Origin: Gemmatimonas sp.
GTDB taxonomy: Bacteria > Gemmatimonadota > Gemmatimonadetes > Gemmatimonadales > Gemmatimonadaceae
DNA: 33,857 bases
Direction of reading: 5' to 3'
Assembly (NCBI GenBank): GCA_011390885.1
Contig: JAABRO010000030.1
Coordinates: 1-33,857, forward strand
The translations under genes were made by a program, and so were the position numbers. A model generated the notes under the pieces. It saw only the letters and a list, made by a program, of their open reading frames with translations, had not been told where the DNA came from and did not search any database. Each line of letters begins with the position of its first letter. The first letter of the stretch is position 1. Of this stretch, positions 16,532-24,644 are shown piece after piece.

Positions 16532-16561
16532 ACCACGCCGGCCGGTTGCTACCCGCGCGGC
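16519..16561. terminator. Shared hairpin containing both convergent stop codons
   Basis: GCCGCGCGG (16519-16527) pairs with CCGCGCGGC (16553-16561), and inside it AACC (16531-16534) pairs with GGTT (16544-16547). The stop of the K+ channel gene and the stop of the opposite kinase gene both lie within the structure, which appears to terminate both directions. There is no T-tract. Confidence 0.5.
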
Positions 16562-18114
16562 TCCGGTGGCCAGACCAGCTCCTCGACCTCGGCATGCATC
16601 CACGCGTCCGCGTGCAGCGGCGCGCGCAGCGCCTGCTCGTGTGCCGCGGCGTCCGCGATCGGAAACGCGTCCACGGCCGCGAACTCCTGCGTCACGCGCG
16701 TGGCCTCGATCTGCTCCGCGTCGCGCGATGGCAGTCCAACCGGCAGCACGAGCACGAAGCGCGCCCCGCGCCCCGACGGCGTGTCGGTCACGTAGGTCGT
16801 GCCGCCGTGCCGCTCGGCCAGGGTGCGCACCACGTTGAGGCCGAGGCCGCTGCCGCCCACCGTGCCGTCACCGGTGTGCAGCCGCGCGAAGGGCTGCCAG
16901 ATGCGCGTGCGGTCGGCCGGGGAGACACCGCGTCCTTCATCGTCCACGCGAAACTCGATCGTACCGCGCGCGCCGCGCCCGAGTTCGAGTGTGACCGTCT
17001 GCCCGGTCGGCCCGTACTTCACGGCGTTGTCGAGCAGGTTGAGCAGGATCTGGCGCAGCGCCCCGCCGTCCACGAACGCCAGCGCCACCGACGGCAGGCG
17101 CGTGCGCACCGTCACGTCGCGCGCCGCGGCCATGGGCAGGAACGCCTGCAGCACGTCGCGCGCCACCTGGGCCACATCGGTCACCTCGCGCGCCAGCGGC
17201 ACCGCACGCCGCTCCGAGCGCGCGAATTGCAGGATGCTCTCGACGAGGTGCCCCAGCCGTTCACTCTCGCGCTGAATCACGCCGAGCCAGCGCCGTTGCT
17301 GCTCCGGTGACTTGGCGCGGCCGAGCAGCAGCGTCTCGCTGAACATGCGGATCTGCGTGAGCGGCGTGCGCAGCTCGTGCGACACCGCGCTCACGAACGC
17401 GTCCTGCGCCTGCACGAGTCGCTGCTGCTGGCGCAGCAGCAGTGCGGCCGCCGCCGCGAAGACCGCGGCGAGCGCGAGCAGCCCCACCAGCAGTCCGCGT
17501 CCTGCACTCGGCACCGCCTGCATGAGCAGCGCGTCGGTGGCGTCGTTGCGCAGTCGTGCGGTCACCTGCAGGCAGGGCTGCTGGCTGGTCTGGATCGCGC
17601 CCCCCCAGGCGCTCGCGTCCGCGAACGGGGGCGCATCGAAGCTCTCGTCGCGCCACCGCTCCCATCCGTCGCAGTCCGCCACGCGCAGGGCGAGCAGGGC
17701 GTTGCGCACCGCCGTCGAGGGGAGGCGCAGGGAGTCGAGCCGCTCGTTGATGAACAGCCCGGCCGGTGCGGTGTCCGACACGGGCCACGGCACCGATCCG
17801 AAGGTGGGTGGCAGCAGTTCCGTCGTGCGGCGGAGTTCGCGTGCGAGCGATGCAACCGCGACGGAGTCGGGCCAGGCGAGTGCCGTGTCGGCGGGTGCCG
17901 AATCGCCGCGCGCCCGCGCCCGCGCCCGCAACTCGCGCCACATCGCATCGGCGAACTGGCGCGCGGCGAAGACCACCTGCGTGTCGAGCGCCGCGCGCAT
18001 GGCCTCGCGCTGCTGCTGCCACGAGCGCACCGTCATCACGGTGGCGGCGGTGACGGCCAGCACCGTGCCCACGAGGGCGACGGCCGCGAGCCGTGCCCCG
18101 CGCGAGCGACTCAC
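16549..18114 (-). CDS. Membrane sensor histidine kinase (HisKA type)
   Basis: A 521-residue kinase. TM1 (VALVGTVLAVTAATVMTV) and TM2 (GRGLLVGLLALAAVFAAAAA) enclose a periplasmic sensor region of about 190 residues containing a Cys pair (DCDGWERWRD, QPCLQV) and no family I can name. The dimerisation domain has FVSAVSHELRTPLTQIRMF with phospho-acceptor His246. The ATPase domain has the N box (LLNLLDNAVKYG), G1 (VDDEGRGVS), F box (IWQPFARL) and G2 (GSGLGLNVV). A GTG start overlaps the stop of the regulator gene (GTGA), so the two form one operon and presumably one phosphorelay. About 55 C-terminal residues after the kinase core are unusual and of unknown role. Confidence 0.92.
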   Translation of the reverse strand: MSRSRGARLAAVALVGTVLAVTAATVMTVRSWQQQREAMRAALDTQVVFAARQFADAMWRELRARARARGDSAPADTALAWPDSVAVASLARELRRTTELLPPTFGSVPWPVSDTAPAGLFINERLDSLRLPSTAVRNALLALRVADCDGWERWRDESFDAPPFADASAWGGAIQTSQQPCLQVTARLRNDATDALLMQAVPSAGRGLLVGLLALAAVFAAAAALLLRQQQRLVQAQDAFVSAVSHELRTPLTQIRMFSETLLLGRAKSPEQQRRWLGVIQRESERLGHLVESILQFARSERRAVPLAREVTDVAQVARDVLQAFLPMAAARDVTVRTRLPSVALAFVDGGALRQILLNLLDNAVKYGPTGQTVTLELGRGARGTIEFRVDDEGRGVSPADRTRIWQPFARLHTGDGTVGGSGLGLNVVRTLAERHGGTTYVTDTPSGRGARFVLVLPVGLPSRDAEQIEATRVTQEFAAVDAFPIADAAAHEQALRAPLHADAWMHAEVEELVWPPEPRG

Positions 18115-18776
18115 GCGAGGCGCTTCGCGGCCAGTCCGCCGTGCACGAGCGCGGCGGCGCGGGCCCGGGTCGGCACGTCGAGCTTGGCCAGCACCTGCTC
18201 CACGTGGTTGCGCGCGGTGAAGCGCGAAATGCCGAGTGCCTGCGCGATCTCCTCGTTCGTGAGCCCCTCGGCCACGAGCCGCGCCACGCTCGCCTGGCGC
18301 GGCGTGAGTTCGAAGCGCTCCGCCAGGAGCTGTTCGATGACGGCAGGATCGCGGAGCGGCTCGGCGGTCGTGTCGGCGGCGGGCGCCGGTTCGGGCGTCG
18401 CGGCCGGCCGCACGGCAGCGCGCCGCAGCTGTGCCGACACGCGCGCCAGCAGCTCCATGGTGCCGAACGGTTTCGTCACGTAGTCGTCGGCGCCAAGCCG
18501 GAAGCCGGCGAGCTTGTCGGCCTCCGCGCCACGCGCCGAGAGGATGAGCACCGGGCACCAGCACTCGGCCTTGCGCACGGCCTCGAGCACCCCGAAGCCG
18601 TCCAGTCCCGGCAGGCCGAGGTCGAGGATCACGAGGTCGGGTTCCCGCTGCTTGATGGCCAGCACGGCGTGGCGGCCGTCGCGCGCGAGGTCGACCTCGT
18701 GTCCCTCGATCTCGAGGTTGGCCTGCAGCCCTTCCGCGATGTCGAGGTGGTCCTCGACGACCAGGATGTATGCCAT
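18111..18776 (-). CDS. Two-component response regulator with LuxR/NarL-type HTH
   Basis: A 221-residue regulator. The receiver starts MAYILVVEDH with acidic residues near Asp9, the phospho-acceptor Asp52 (VILDLGLPGLDG) and the conserved Lys in DDYVTKPFG. A linker rich in Pro and Ala (residues ~118-140) leads to a LuxR-type output domain: LTPRQASVARLVAEGLTNEE, then IAQALGISRFTARNHVEQVL. The receiver resembles the OmpR group (EADKLAGFRLGADDYVTKPF), while the output is NarL-like, an uncommon pairing. Its partner is the membrane kinase encoded directly downstream. The upstream 100 bases towards the holin-like gene hold no clear promoter. Confidence 0.92.
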   Translation of the reverse strand: MAYILVVEDHLDIAEGLQANLEIEGHEVDLARDGRHAVLAIKQREPDLVILDLGLPGLDGFGVLEAVRKAECWCPVLILSARGAEADKLAGFRLGADDYVTKPFGTMELLARVSAQLRRAAVRPAATPEPAPAADTTAEPLRDPAVIEQLLAERFELTPRQASVARLVAEGLTNEEIAQALGISRFTARNHVEQVLAKLDVPTRARAAALVHGGLAAKRLA

Positions 18777-18851
18777 GGCGATAACCTACGGCGCGTGGCA
18801 GGGGCGGGTTCAGGTCATGCGACCCACGGCCGCGGCACGGGAAACGCTCCG

Positions 18852-18871
18852 CGCCCGTTGGCGCGCGGGCG
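18852..18871 (-). terminator. Possible terminator after the holin-like gene
   Basis: A 6-bp stem (CGCCCG / CGGGCG) with an 8-base loop lies just beyond the stop of the holin-like gene. It is short and has no U-tract, so this is a weak call. Confidence 0.25.
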
Positions 18872-18877
18872 GCGCCC

Positions 18878-19234
18878 TCAGTCGTCGGTGAGCAGCACGC
18901 TGAGGATGCCGCTCACCACGCTCACGATCAGGGAGCCGAGCAGCGCGGTCACGAACCCGTCCACGGTGAACTGGATGCCGAGCGACTGGGCGAGCCAGCC
19001 GGTGAGCATCAGCATGAGCGCGTTGATGACGAAGGTGAAGAGGCCGAGCGTGAGCACCTGTACCGGCAGCGAGAGCACCTTGAGCACGGGCGCGATGAAC
19101 GCGTTCACCACGCCGAAGACGAGGGCGACGCCGAGCATGCCGGGCCACGACCCGGTGTACTGAATGCCGGCGAGCAGGGCGGAGGCCACCCAGAGGGCAG
19201 CGGTGTTGGCAACGAGGCGACCGATGGCGTTCAT
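18878..19234 (-). CDS. Phage_holin_4_2 (DUF360) family membrane protein
   Basis: A 118-residue protein with four hydrophobic helices and almost no loops: NTAALWVASALLAGI, MLGVALVFGVVNAFIAPVLK, LTLGLFTFVINALMLMLTGW and ALLGSLIVSVVSGILSVLL. The NAFIAPVLKVLSLPVQVLTLG and FTFVINALML stretches are typical of the family, which is named after a phage holin but is widespread on bacterial chromosomes with unknown function. Nothing nearby is phage-like. It is divergent from the cardiolipin synthase gene across only 37 bases, which hints at common control of membrane genes. Confidence 0.85.
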   Translation of the reverse strand: MNAIGRLVANTAALWVASALLAGIQYTGSWPGMLGVALVFGVVNAFIAPVLKVLSLPVQVLTLGLFTFVINALMLMLTGWLAQSLGIQFTVDGFVTALLGSLIVSVVSGILSVLLTDD

Positions 19235-19271
19235 GGCAACCACGCTAGCGATAGATTTCGGAAACCGATAG

Positions 19272-20582
19272 ATGGCCCTCCCCCTCGCCCCCTCGGTCGC
19301 GCCCACCGTCCGGCGCCTGCGTCCCGTGCAGCGATATCGGCTGCCACGGTCGCTGCACGCCGACCGCGCGTGGGCGCTGTCCCGCACGCTGGACGAGGGC
19401 GTGCGTGATCCGGCGTTTCGCGAGCTCGTGCAGCAGATCGACGGGTCGCCCTGGCATCCGCTGGCGAGCATCGACGTCTTCGAGGACGGTGTCGAGACGT
19501 TCGACGCGATCATCACGGCGGTGGACGCCGCGTGCGACGAGGTGCTGCTGGAGATGTACATCCTGCGCGACGATCGAATCGGCGCGCGGTTGCAGCAGGC
19601 GCTGTCGGCGGCGGCGGCGCGCGGGGTGCGCGTGTCCGTTCTGGCCGACGCGCTCGGCTCGATGGGCACGTCACGCGCCTTCTGGCACGCGCTCGAGGCG
19701 GCCGGCATCACGGTGCGGCTCTTTCATCCCTGGTGGCACTCGCCGCTGCACGCCTGGCGTCGCGACCATCGCAAGATCATCGTGGTCGACCGCGCGGTCG
19801 CCTTCGCGGGCGGCATGAACATCGGCGAGGAGTACGGGTCGGCACCGCGGCCGGCCCGGCGCGGGCACGAGACGCCGGACGCATTTCGCGACACGTTCGC
19901 GCGCGTGACCGGTCCCGTGACGGCGGAACTTGCGGCGGTGTTCGCCGAGGGGTGGGAGCGTGCCGGCGGGGAGGCGCTGCCGGGGGTGCGACCGGTCACG
20001 CGCACGGTCAGCCAGGCGCCCCTGCCGGTGGACGAGCCTGCCGTGCTCATCCTCGACGGCCGCCCCGGGCGGGGCCAGCCGGAGTCGATCGCCGTGCTCG
20101 CGTCGCTGGTCGGCGCGGCGCGCGAGCGGCTCTGGATCACCACGCCCTACTTCGCGCCCCCCGATGGCGGGTTGCACATCCTCGCCGACGCCGCGAAGCG
20201 CGGGGTGGACGTGCGGCTGCTGCTGCCCGGTCGCAGCGACGTGCCGCTGCTGCGTCACGCGGCGCACGGCGCCTACACGCGCCTGCTGCGCGCCGGCGTG
20301 CGCGTGTTCGAGTACGAGCCGCAGGTGCTGCACGCGAAGACGATGGTGTGCGACGGGCACCTGAGCGTGGTTGGCAGCGCCAATCTCGATTTCCGCTCGT
20401 TGTGGTTCAACGCGGAATGCAACCTGATGATCGCCGATGACGCCACGGGTGCGACACTCGAGCGCCAGTTCGGCGACGATTTGGGGCAGGCACGGGAGAT
20501 CGGCCTTGGCGCATGGCGTGCCCGCGGGTTCTGGCACGCCGCCGGCGATACGCTCGCGCGCGGCCTGCGCGTGCTGTTGTAG
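19272..20582 (+). CDS. Cardiolipin synthase, ClsB-like phospholipase D family
   Basis: A 436-residue phospholipase-D superfamily protein with two HKD motifs: HRKIIVVDRAVAFAGGMN with His166, and HAKTMVCDGHLSVVGSANLD with His354. Each is followed by the GG/GS-x-N element, so both halves of the active site look complete. There are no N-terminal transmembrane helices, unlike ClsA, so the nearest pattern is the ClsB group, which makes cardiolipin at the inner membrane from phosphatidylglycerol and a second phospholipid. The start is at 19272; no strong ribosome-binding site precedes it. Upstream is a divergent holin-like gene, and downstream on the same strand a universal stress protein after 178 bases. 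Other PLD-type phosphatidyltransferases remain possible. Confidence 0.88.
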   Translation: MALPLAPSVAPTVRRLRPVQRYRLPRSLHADRAWALSRTLDEGVRDPAFRELVQQIDGSPWHPLASIDVFEDGVETFDAIITAVDAACDEVLLEMYILRDDRIGARLQQALSAAAARGVRVSVLADALGSMGTSRAFWHALEAAGITVRLFHPWWHSPLHAWRRDHRKIIVVDRAVAFAGGMNIGEEYGSAPRPARRGHETPDAFRDTFARVTGPVTAELAAVFAEGWERAGGEALPGVRPVTRTVSQAPLPVDEPAVLILDGRPGRGQPESIAVLASLVGAARERLWITTPYFAPPDGGLHILADAAKRGVDVRLLLPGRSDVPLLRHAAHGAYTRLLRAGVRVFEYEPQVLHAKTMVCDGHLSVVGSANLDFRSLWFNAECNLMIADDATGATLERQFGDDLGQAREIGLGAWRARGFWHAAGDTLARGLRVLL

Positions 20583-20760
20583 CGGCACCGCGTCGCACTC
20601 CGCTGTCGTGCGCTCGGTTTCGACAGTCGGCAGATCCCCGACACGTTCGGTGGACATCTCCCGATGGTCGGCCGCTGTGCACGCGCCGACTGTTCAGCCC
20701 ATGTGGGTGGATCCGGTCGCGTCGACCGGAGGACGCCCGCGGCCCGCCGGGAGGACCCCC
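20583..20760. other. Intergenic region before the universal stress gene
   Basis: These 178 bases hold no gene. A 9-bp inverted repeat (ACAGTCGGC at 20623-20631 and GCCGACTGT at 20685-20693) is separated by 53 bases and may be a regulatory pair or chance. GGGAGGA about 6 bases before the ATG at 20761 is a strong ribosome-binding site and decides the start. I see no convincing sigma-70 promoter. Confidence 0.4.
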
Positions 20761-22086
20761 ATGATCACGCAGGTGAAAGACCGCACGGACCTGATCGGCA
20801 CGCCCTCGGGCGGGGATCAGGTCACGCCCGTGCCCGGGGGCCGTCGCCGTCCCGCCGGCCCGGTGCTGGTGGCGTGCGACGGAGCGCCCTTCGCCGACGC
20901 GCTCTTCAATGCCGCCCGCGTCGCGGCGGCCTCCCTCGAGGCACGCATCGATGTGCTCGGCGTGTGCGAGCCCACGCCGCTCGCACCGGCGGTCGGGGGA
21001 GGCGTGATCGCCGCACCCGAGCTCGACGCGATGCGGCAGCGCGGCATGCTCGACGACGTGCGACGCTCGGTGTCCATCGCCTCCACCGGCGATCCCGACT
21101 GGCGGGTGGACGTGCTGCTTGGCGCGCCGCCGGAGACGCTCGCCGCCGAGGCTGAACGGCGCGGCGCGAGCCTACTGGTCATGGGGATCGGCCGGCACAA
21201 TCCGCTCGACCGGCTGCTCGGCACCGAAACCACGCTGGCCACGCTGCGCCGCGCGCGCGTGCCCGTGCTGGCCGTCGGCACGTCGTTCACGCCGTTCCCG
21301 CGTCACGCCGTGGTGGGCATGGACTTCTCGCCGGCCAGCCTGCGCGCCGCCAAGCTGGCCGTGCGCCTCGTGGGGGCCACGGGACGCGTCACGCTCGTGC
21401 ACGTGCGCCCGCGCTTCGATCACCCCAGCGCCGACTGGCGCGCGTGGGACCAGGAGTACGGCCGCACGCTCACCCCGCTCTTCGCCGACGCGGTTGCGCA
21501 ACTCGAGGCGCCCGACGGCGCCACGGTGGAGACGGTGACCGTGCGCGGCGACCCGGCACCCGCGCTGCTCGCCTATGCGCAGCAGTCCGGCGCCGACCTG
21601 CTCGGCATCGGCACGCAGCGGCACGGTGTGCTCGACCGGCTGCTCGTGGGGTCGGTGGCCACACGCGTGATCCGCAACACGCGCATCGCCACGCTGGCGG
21701 CACCCGCACCACTCGTGGCCGGACCCGCCGGCCTCGCGCCGGAGGGCGCGCGCGTGGAGTCGAGCGAAGATCCGTCGGCGTGGCCGTCCATGCTGCAGGC
21801 CTTTTCGCGGCTCAACGTGGGACGCCCTGCGCTGCTCGAAGTGGGGCCCGAGGCCACCGCGCTCCGCCCCGTCGCGTCCGACCTCGCCTTCGGTGGCGCG
21901 AGCAACGAGACCGGCACCATGAAGGTGCGCATCCTGCTGGAGCGCGCCGCTGGTGGCACCGAGGGGCACCTCGCGCACGAGGACGCGGCTGTCGAGCGTG
22001 TGGCGATCGTGCGCGATGCCGCCGGCACCGACCTGGGCCTGCGACTGCGGCACGCGCGCGGCGTGACGCGGCTCAGCTTCCGCTGA
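20761..22086 (+). CDS. Tandem universal stress protein with C-terminal DUF5335-like domain
   Basis: A 441-residue cytosolic protein in three parts. Residues ~33-175 and ~178-318 are two UspA-type domains, each with a hydrophobic start (PVLVACDG, HAVVGMDFS) and a loop with RLL-GT or RLLVGS that corresponds to the ATP-binding G-x2-G-x9-G(S/T). In both, the second glycine of that motif is replaced (GIGRHNPLDRLLGT, GTQRHGVLDRLLVGS), so nucleotide binding may be altered. Residues ~336-441 (EDPSAWPSMLQAFSRLNVGR to the end) look like a DUF5335 domain, which I know mainly as a stand-alone small protein. The fusion implies that domain works in the stress response. The stop lies in a hairpin shared with the convergent kinase, and the two genes overlap by 14 bases. 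Confidence 0.85.
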   Translation: MITQVKDRTDLIGTPSGGDQVTPVPGGRRRPAGPVLVACDGAPFADALFNAARVAAASLEARIDVLGVCEPTPLAPAVGGGVIAAPELDAMRQRGMLDDVRRSVSIASTGDPDWRVDVLLGAPPETLAAEAERRGASLLVMGIGRHNPLDRLLGTETTLATLRRARVPVLAVGTSFTPFPRHAVVGMDFSPASLRAAKLAVRLVGATGRVTLVHVRPRFDHPSADWRAWDQEYGRTLTPLFADAVAQLEAPDGATVETVTVRGDPAPALLAYAQQSGADLLGIGTQRHGVLDRLLVGSVATRVIRNTRIATLAAPAPLVAGPAGLAPEGARVESSEDPSAWPSMLQAFSRLNVGRPALLEVGPEATALRPVASDLAFGGASNETGTMKVRILLERAAGGTEGHLAHEDAAVERVAIVRDAAGTDLGLRLRHARGVTRLSFR

Positions 22087-22092
22087 GCCGCG
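22067..22092. terminator. Bidirectional terminator made from the overlapping ends of two genes
   Basis: A perfect 11-bp stem (CGCGGCTCAGC at 22067-22077, GCTGAGCCGCG at 22082-22092) with a TTCC loop. The two stop codons, one per strand, lie in its two arms: TGA at 22084-22086 on plus and TGA at 22075-22073 on minus. The genes therefore overlap by 14 bases inside a shared hairpin. Confidence 0.65.
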
Positions 22093-23626
22093 CCGCCAGC
22101 GCGTCGCGCACCGCGCGTCCGAGCTGTTCCTGCGTGAACGGCTTCTCGAGCAGTGCCAGCGACGAGCGCACGCCACGACCGGTGCGCTCGAGCTGCTCGG
22201 CCGTATAGCCCGACATGAAGAGCACGGGCACCTGCGGGTGCGACAGCGCGAGCTGCCCCGCGAGTTCGAGCCCGGAGCCACCTGGCATGATCACGTCGGT
22301 GATCACCACGTCCACCGGCGATGGGGCGGCGGCGAGGTGCTGCATGGCCTCCTGCACGCTGCCGGCGAGCATCACCTCGTAGCCGAGCGCCACGAGCAGG
22401 CGACGCATGAGGAGCGCGAACACCGCGTCGTCTTCCACCACGAGCACGCGTTCGCCGGTCGACGCGGGAGCGGATGACACGGGGGCGGTCGCTCCGGCCG
22501 GTTCAGTGGGCGCTGTCGTGGCGGGCAGGGTGATGAAGAAGGTGGTGCCGGCTCCGAGCGCACTCGTGACCGTGATGGTGCCGCCGTGCTGCTGCACGAT
22601 GCCGTACGCCGCCGAGAGGCCGAGTCCCGTGCCGCGGCCTCCCGGCTTGGTGGTGAAGAAGGGTTCGAAGATGCGCGATTGCAGTTCGGCCGACATGCCG
22701 CGTCCAGTGTCGCGCACCTCGAGCCGCGCATCACCGCGCGCATCGCGCCCCACCGTCACGTGCAGTTCGCCGCCATCGCGCATCGCTTCGCGCGCGTTGG
22801 TGACGAGGTGCACGAGCACCTGCTCCAGCTGCGCCGGATCGATGCGCACCGTGGGCGCGTCGGCGGACACCCGCACGGTCACGCGCACGTCGGGGCCCGC
22901 CACTGCGCGCAGCACGTCGGTGAACCCGTTCACCACGGGGCCGATCGCCACGACACGCGGATGCAGCACCTGGCGGCGACTGAACGCGAGCAGGTGCCGC
23001 GTGAGCGTGCCGGTGCGATGCACCGCCTGCATGACCTCGTCGAGCAGCTCGAGTCCCGCGTCGCGCCCCTGCAGCTGGTCGCGCAGCAGTTCGCCGTAGC
23101 CGGTCACCACGCTGAGCAGGTTGTTCACGTCGTGCGCCATGCCGCCGGCCAGCGTGGCGATGGCCTCGAGCTGCTGTGCGTGTCGCAGCTGCTCCTCGCC
23201 GGCGCGTTGCGACGTGAAGTCGGTGCACGCGCCCACGAACACGCCATCGCCGGGGGCGGCAGCCGGCATGTACAGCCCATGCTCGCGCCACCAGCGCACG
23301 CTCCCATCGGCACGGATCACGCGGTACGAGATGGTGAACGGCTCGCGCGCCTCGCAGGCGGCCGCGAGCGTGGTGGTCACCCAGCCCCGGTCGTCGGGAT
23401 GCAGCATGCGCTCCCATCCGTCGAGCGTGCGCGGCAGCGCGCCGGGTGGCAGGCCGAGCGCGCCGTCCACGTCGCCGAACCACTCCACCGTGCCGCGGCC
23501 GATGTGCCACTCGTAGGCGAGGCTCCCCGACGCCTGGATGGCGAGGCGAAACCGTTGCTCGGAGCGCGCGAGCGCGTCGGCCTCCGGCGCAGGCGGGGCG
23601 GCGGCCGAATCGTGGGGCGTGCTCAC
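22073..23626 (-). CDS. PAS-domain hybrid histidine kinase with C-terminal receiver
   Basis: A 517-residue soluble kinase without membrane segments. A PAS/PAC domain of the PAS_3 type covers residues ~22-145 (GWERMLHPDDRGWV, YRVIRADGSVRWWREHG). The HisKA core has LAGGMAHDVNNLLSVVTGY with His165, followed by an ATPase domain with EQVLVHLVTNAREAM, VRDTGRGMS, FEPFFTTKPGGRGTGLGLSA. A Pro/Thr-rich linker leads to a receiver with Asp444 (VVITDVIMPGGSG) and Lys495 (EKPFTQ). The GTG start is 4 bases after the MCE gene stop, so it belongs to the lipid-transport operon and may sense an intracellular signal related to membrane state. No partner output protein is visible nearby. Confidence 0.92.
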   Translation of the reverse strand: MSTPHDSAAAPPAPEADALARSEQRFRLAIQASGSLAYEWHIGRGTVEWFGDVDGALGLPPGALPRTLDGWERMLHPDDRGWVTTTLAAACEAREPFTISYRVIRADGSVRWWREHGLYMPAAAPGDGVFVGACTDFTSQRAGEEQLRHAQQLEAIATLAGGMAHDVNNLLSVVTGYGELLRDQLQGRDAGLELLDEVMQAVHRTGTLTRHLLAFSRRQVLHPRVVAIGPVVNGFTDVLRAVAGPDVRVTVRVSADAPTVRIDPAQLEQVLVHLVTNAREAMRDGGELHVTVGRDARGDARLEVRDTGRGMSAELQSRIFEPFFTTKPGGRGTGLGLSAAYGIVQQHGGTITVTSALGAGTTFFITLPATTAPTEPAGATAPVSSAPASTGERVLVVEDDAVFALLMRRLLVALGYEVMLAGSVQEAMQHLAAAPSPVDVVITDVIMPGGSGLELAGQLALSHPQVPVLFMSGYTAEQLERTGRGVRSSLALLEKPFTQEQLGRAVRDALAARLSGS

Positions 23627-23630
23627 CGGG

Positions 23631-24644
23631 TCAGAAGATGCGCAGGTTGAAGTACTTGCGCGGGTTCGCGCGAATGTCGGCCACCAGCGCGCGCAGCTCC
23701 ACCATGAGCGAGTCGCTGTTGCTGTAGAGCCGCGGATCGTTCACCAGGCGCCCCATCGTGCCGTCGCCGCGGTTCATCTTGGTGAACACCGAATCGGCGT
23801 TGGCGACCGCGCTCTCGAGGCGCACCTGCGTGCGCTCCACGTCCACCGAGAGCGTGCGCAGCTGCCGCGAGGTGGCGAGCAGTTCCGACGCGGCCTGCTG
23901 CGCGGTGCTGACGATGGACTGGATCTCGCCGCGGCTCGTGCTGGCGTCCACGCGCCGCGCCACGGAGTCGATGACGGCGGCGGCGATGCTGAGGTCGCGC
24001 ACGCCCCGCTGCACGTCCACACTCACCGAGTCGAGGTTGCGCGACTGGCGTGCCACGGTACGCTGCAGCTCGGCCGACACGTCGGCCACGCTGCGGATGG
24101 TGCCGCGCAGCTCGAGGGCCGCGCTGTCGTCGAACACCGTGCGCACGCGGTCGGCCACCTCGGCCACGTCGCCGGCAATGCGGCCCGCGACTGCGGTGAG
24201 CTGCGCGATGTCCGGCAGCAGGGCACCGGGCAGCGTGTCGCCGGCGCCGCGCGCCTCCGTGATCGCGGCACGCAGCTCGCGATCGGCCGGCACTCCGGCC
24301 GCGCTGAGCAGGTTGGCCTGCCACTCGCCGAAGAGGCTGGCGGACTGCAGCAGCACGACCGGATCGTCGGGCATGGTGATGTCGGGGTCGAGCGCGAGCC
24401 GCACGACCACCCAGCCGTTGTCCCCGAGGGTCACCTGGTCGATCCGGCCGCTCTGCACGCCGCGAATCATCACCGGGCTGCCGAGTCCGGCCCCACCCAC
24501 GTCGCGCGTGCGCACCACGACCTTGTCGCGGCGTTCGCCCACGGAGCTCTGGTTGAGCCAGAGAATGGTGCCGATCATCACGACGATCACGATCAGCACC
24601 GAAGCACCGACGAGGGCGTCGTTCACGCGGCGCTTGCCGGTCAT
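23631..24644 (-). CDS. MCE-domain (MlaD-like) lipid transport protein
   Basis: A 337-residue protein anchored by one N-terminal helix (ALVGASVLIVIVVMIGTILWL, residues ~8-28). An MCE domain follows (about 37-115), with VGGAGLGSPVMIRGVQSGRI as the signature. The rest, about 200 residues, is predicted to be helical with heptad-like patterns (VADVSAELQRTVARQSRNLD and onwards), as in MCE proteins that extend through the periplasm, ending KYFNLRIF. MlaD-type proteins form hexamers that feed phospholipids between membranes. The ATG overlaps the permease stop (ATGA). Confidence 0.88.
   Translation of the reverse strand: MTGKRRVNDALVGASVLIVIVVMIGTILWLNQSSVGERRDKVVVRTRDVGGAGLGSPVMIRGVQSGRIDQVTLGDNGWVVVRLALDPDITMPDDPVVLLQSASLFGEWQANLLSAAGVPADRELRAAITEARGAGDTLPGALLPDIAQLTAVAGRIAGDVAEVADRVRTVFDDSAALELRGTIRSVADVSAELQRTVARQSRNLDSVSVDVQRGVRDLSIAAAVIDSVARRVDASTSRGEIQSIVSTAQQAASELLATSRQLRTLSVDVERTQVRLESAVANADSVFTKMNRGDGTMGRLVNDPRLYSNSDSLMVELRALVADIRANPRKYFNLRIF

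Noticed and set aside
18878-19234. Prophage remnant suggested by the holin-like gene.
   Set aside because: Phage_holin_4_2 proteins are common chromosomal membrane proteins, and no lysin, structural or integrase gene is nearby.
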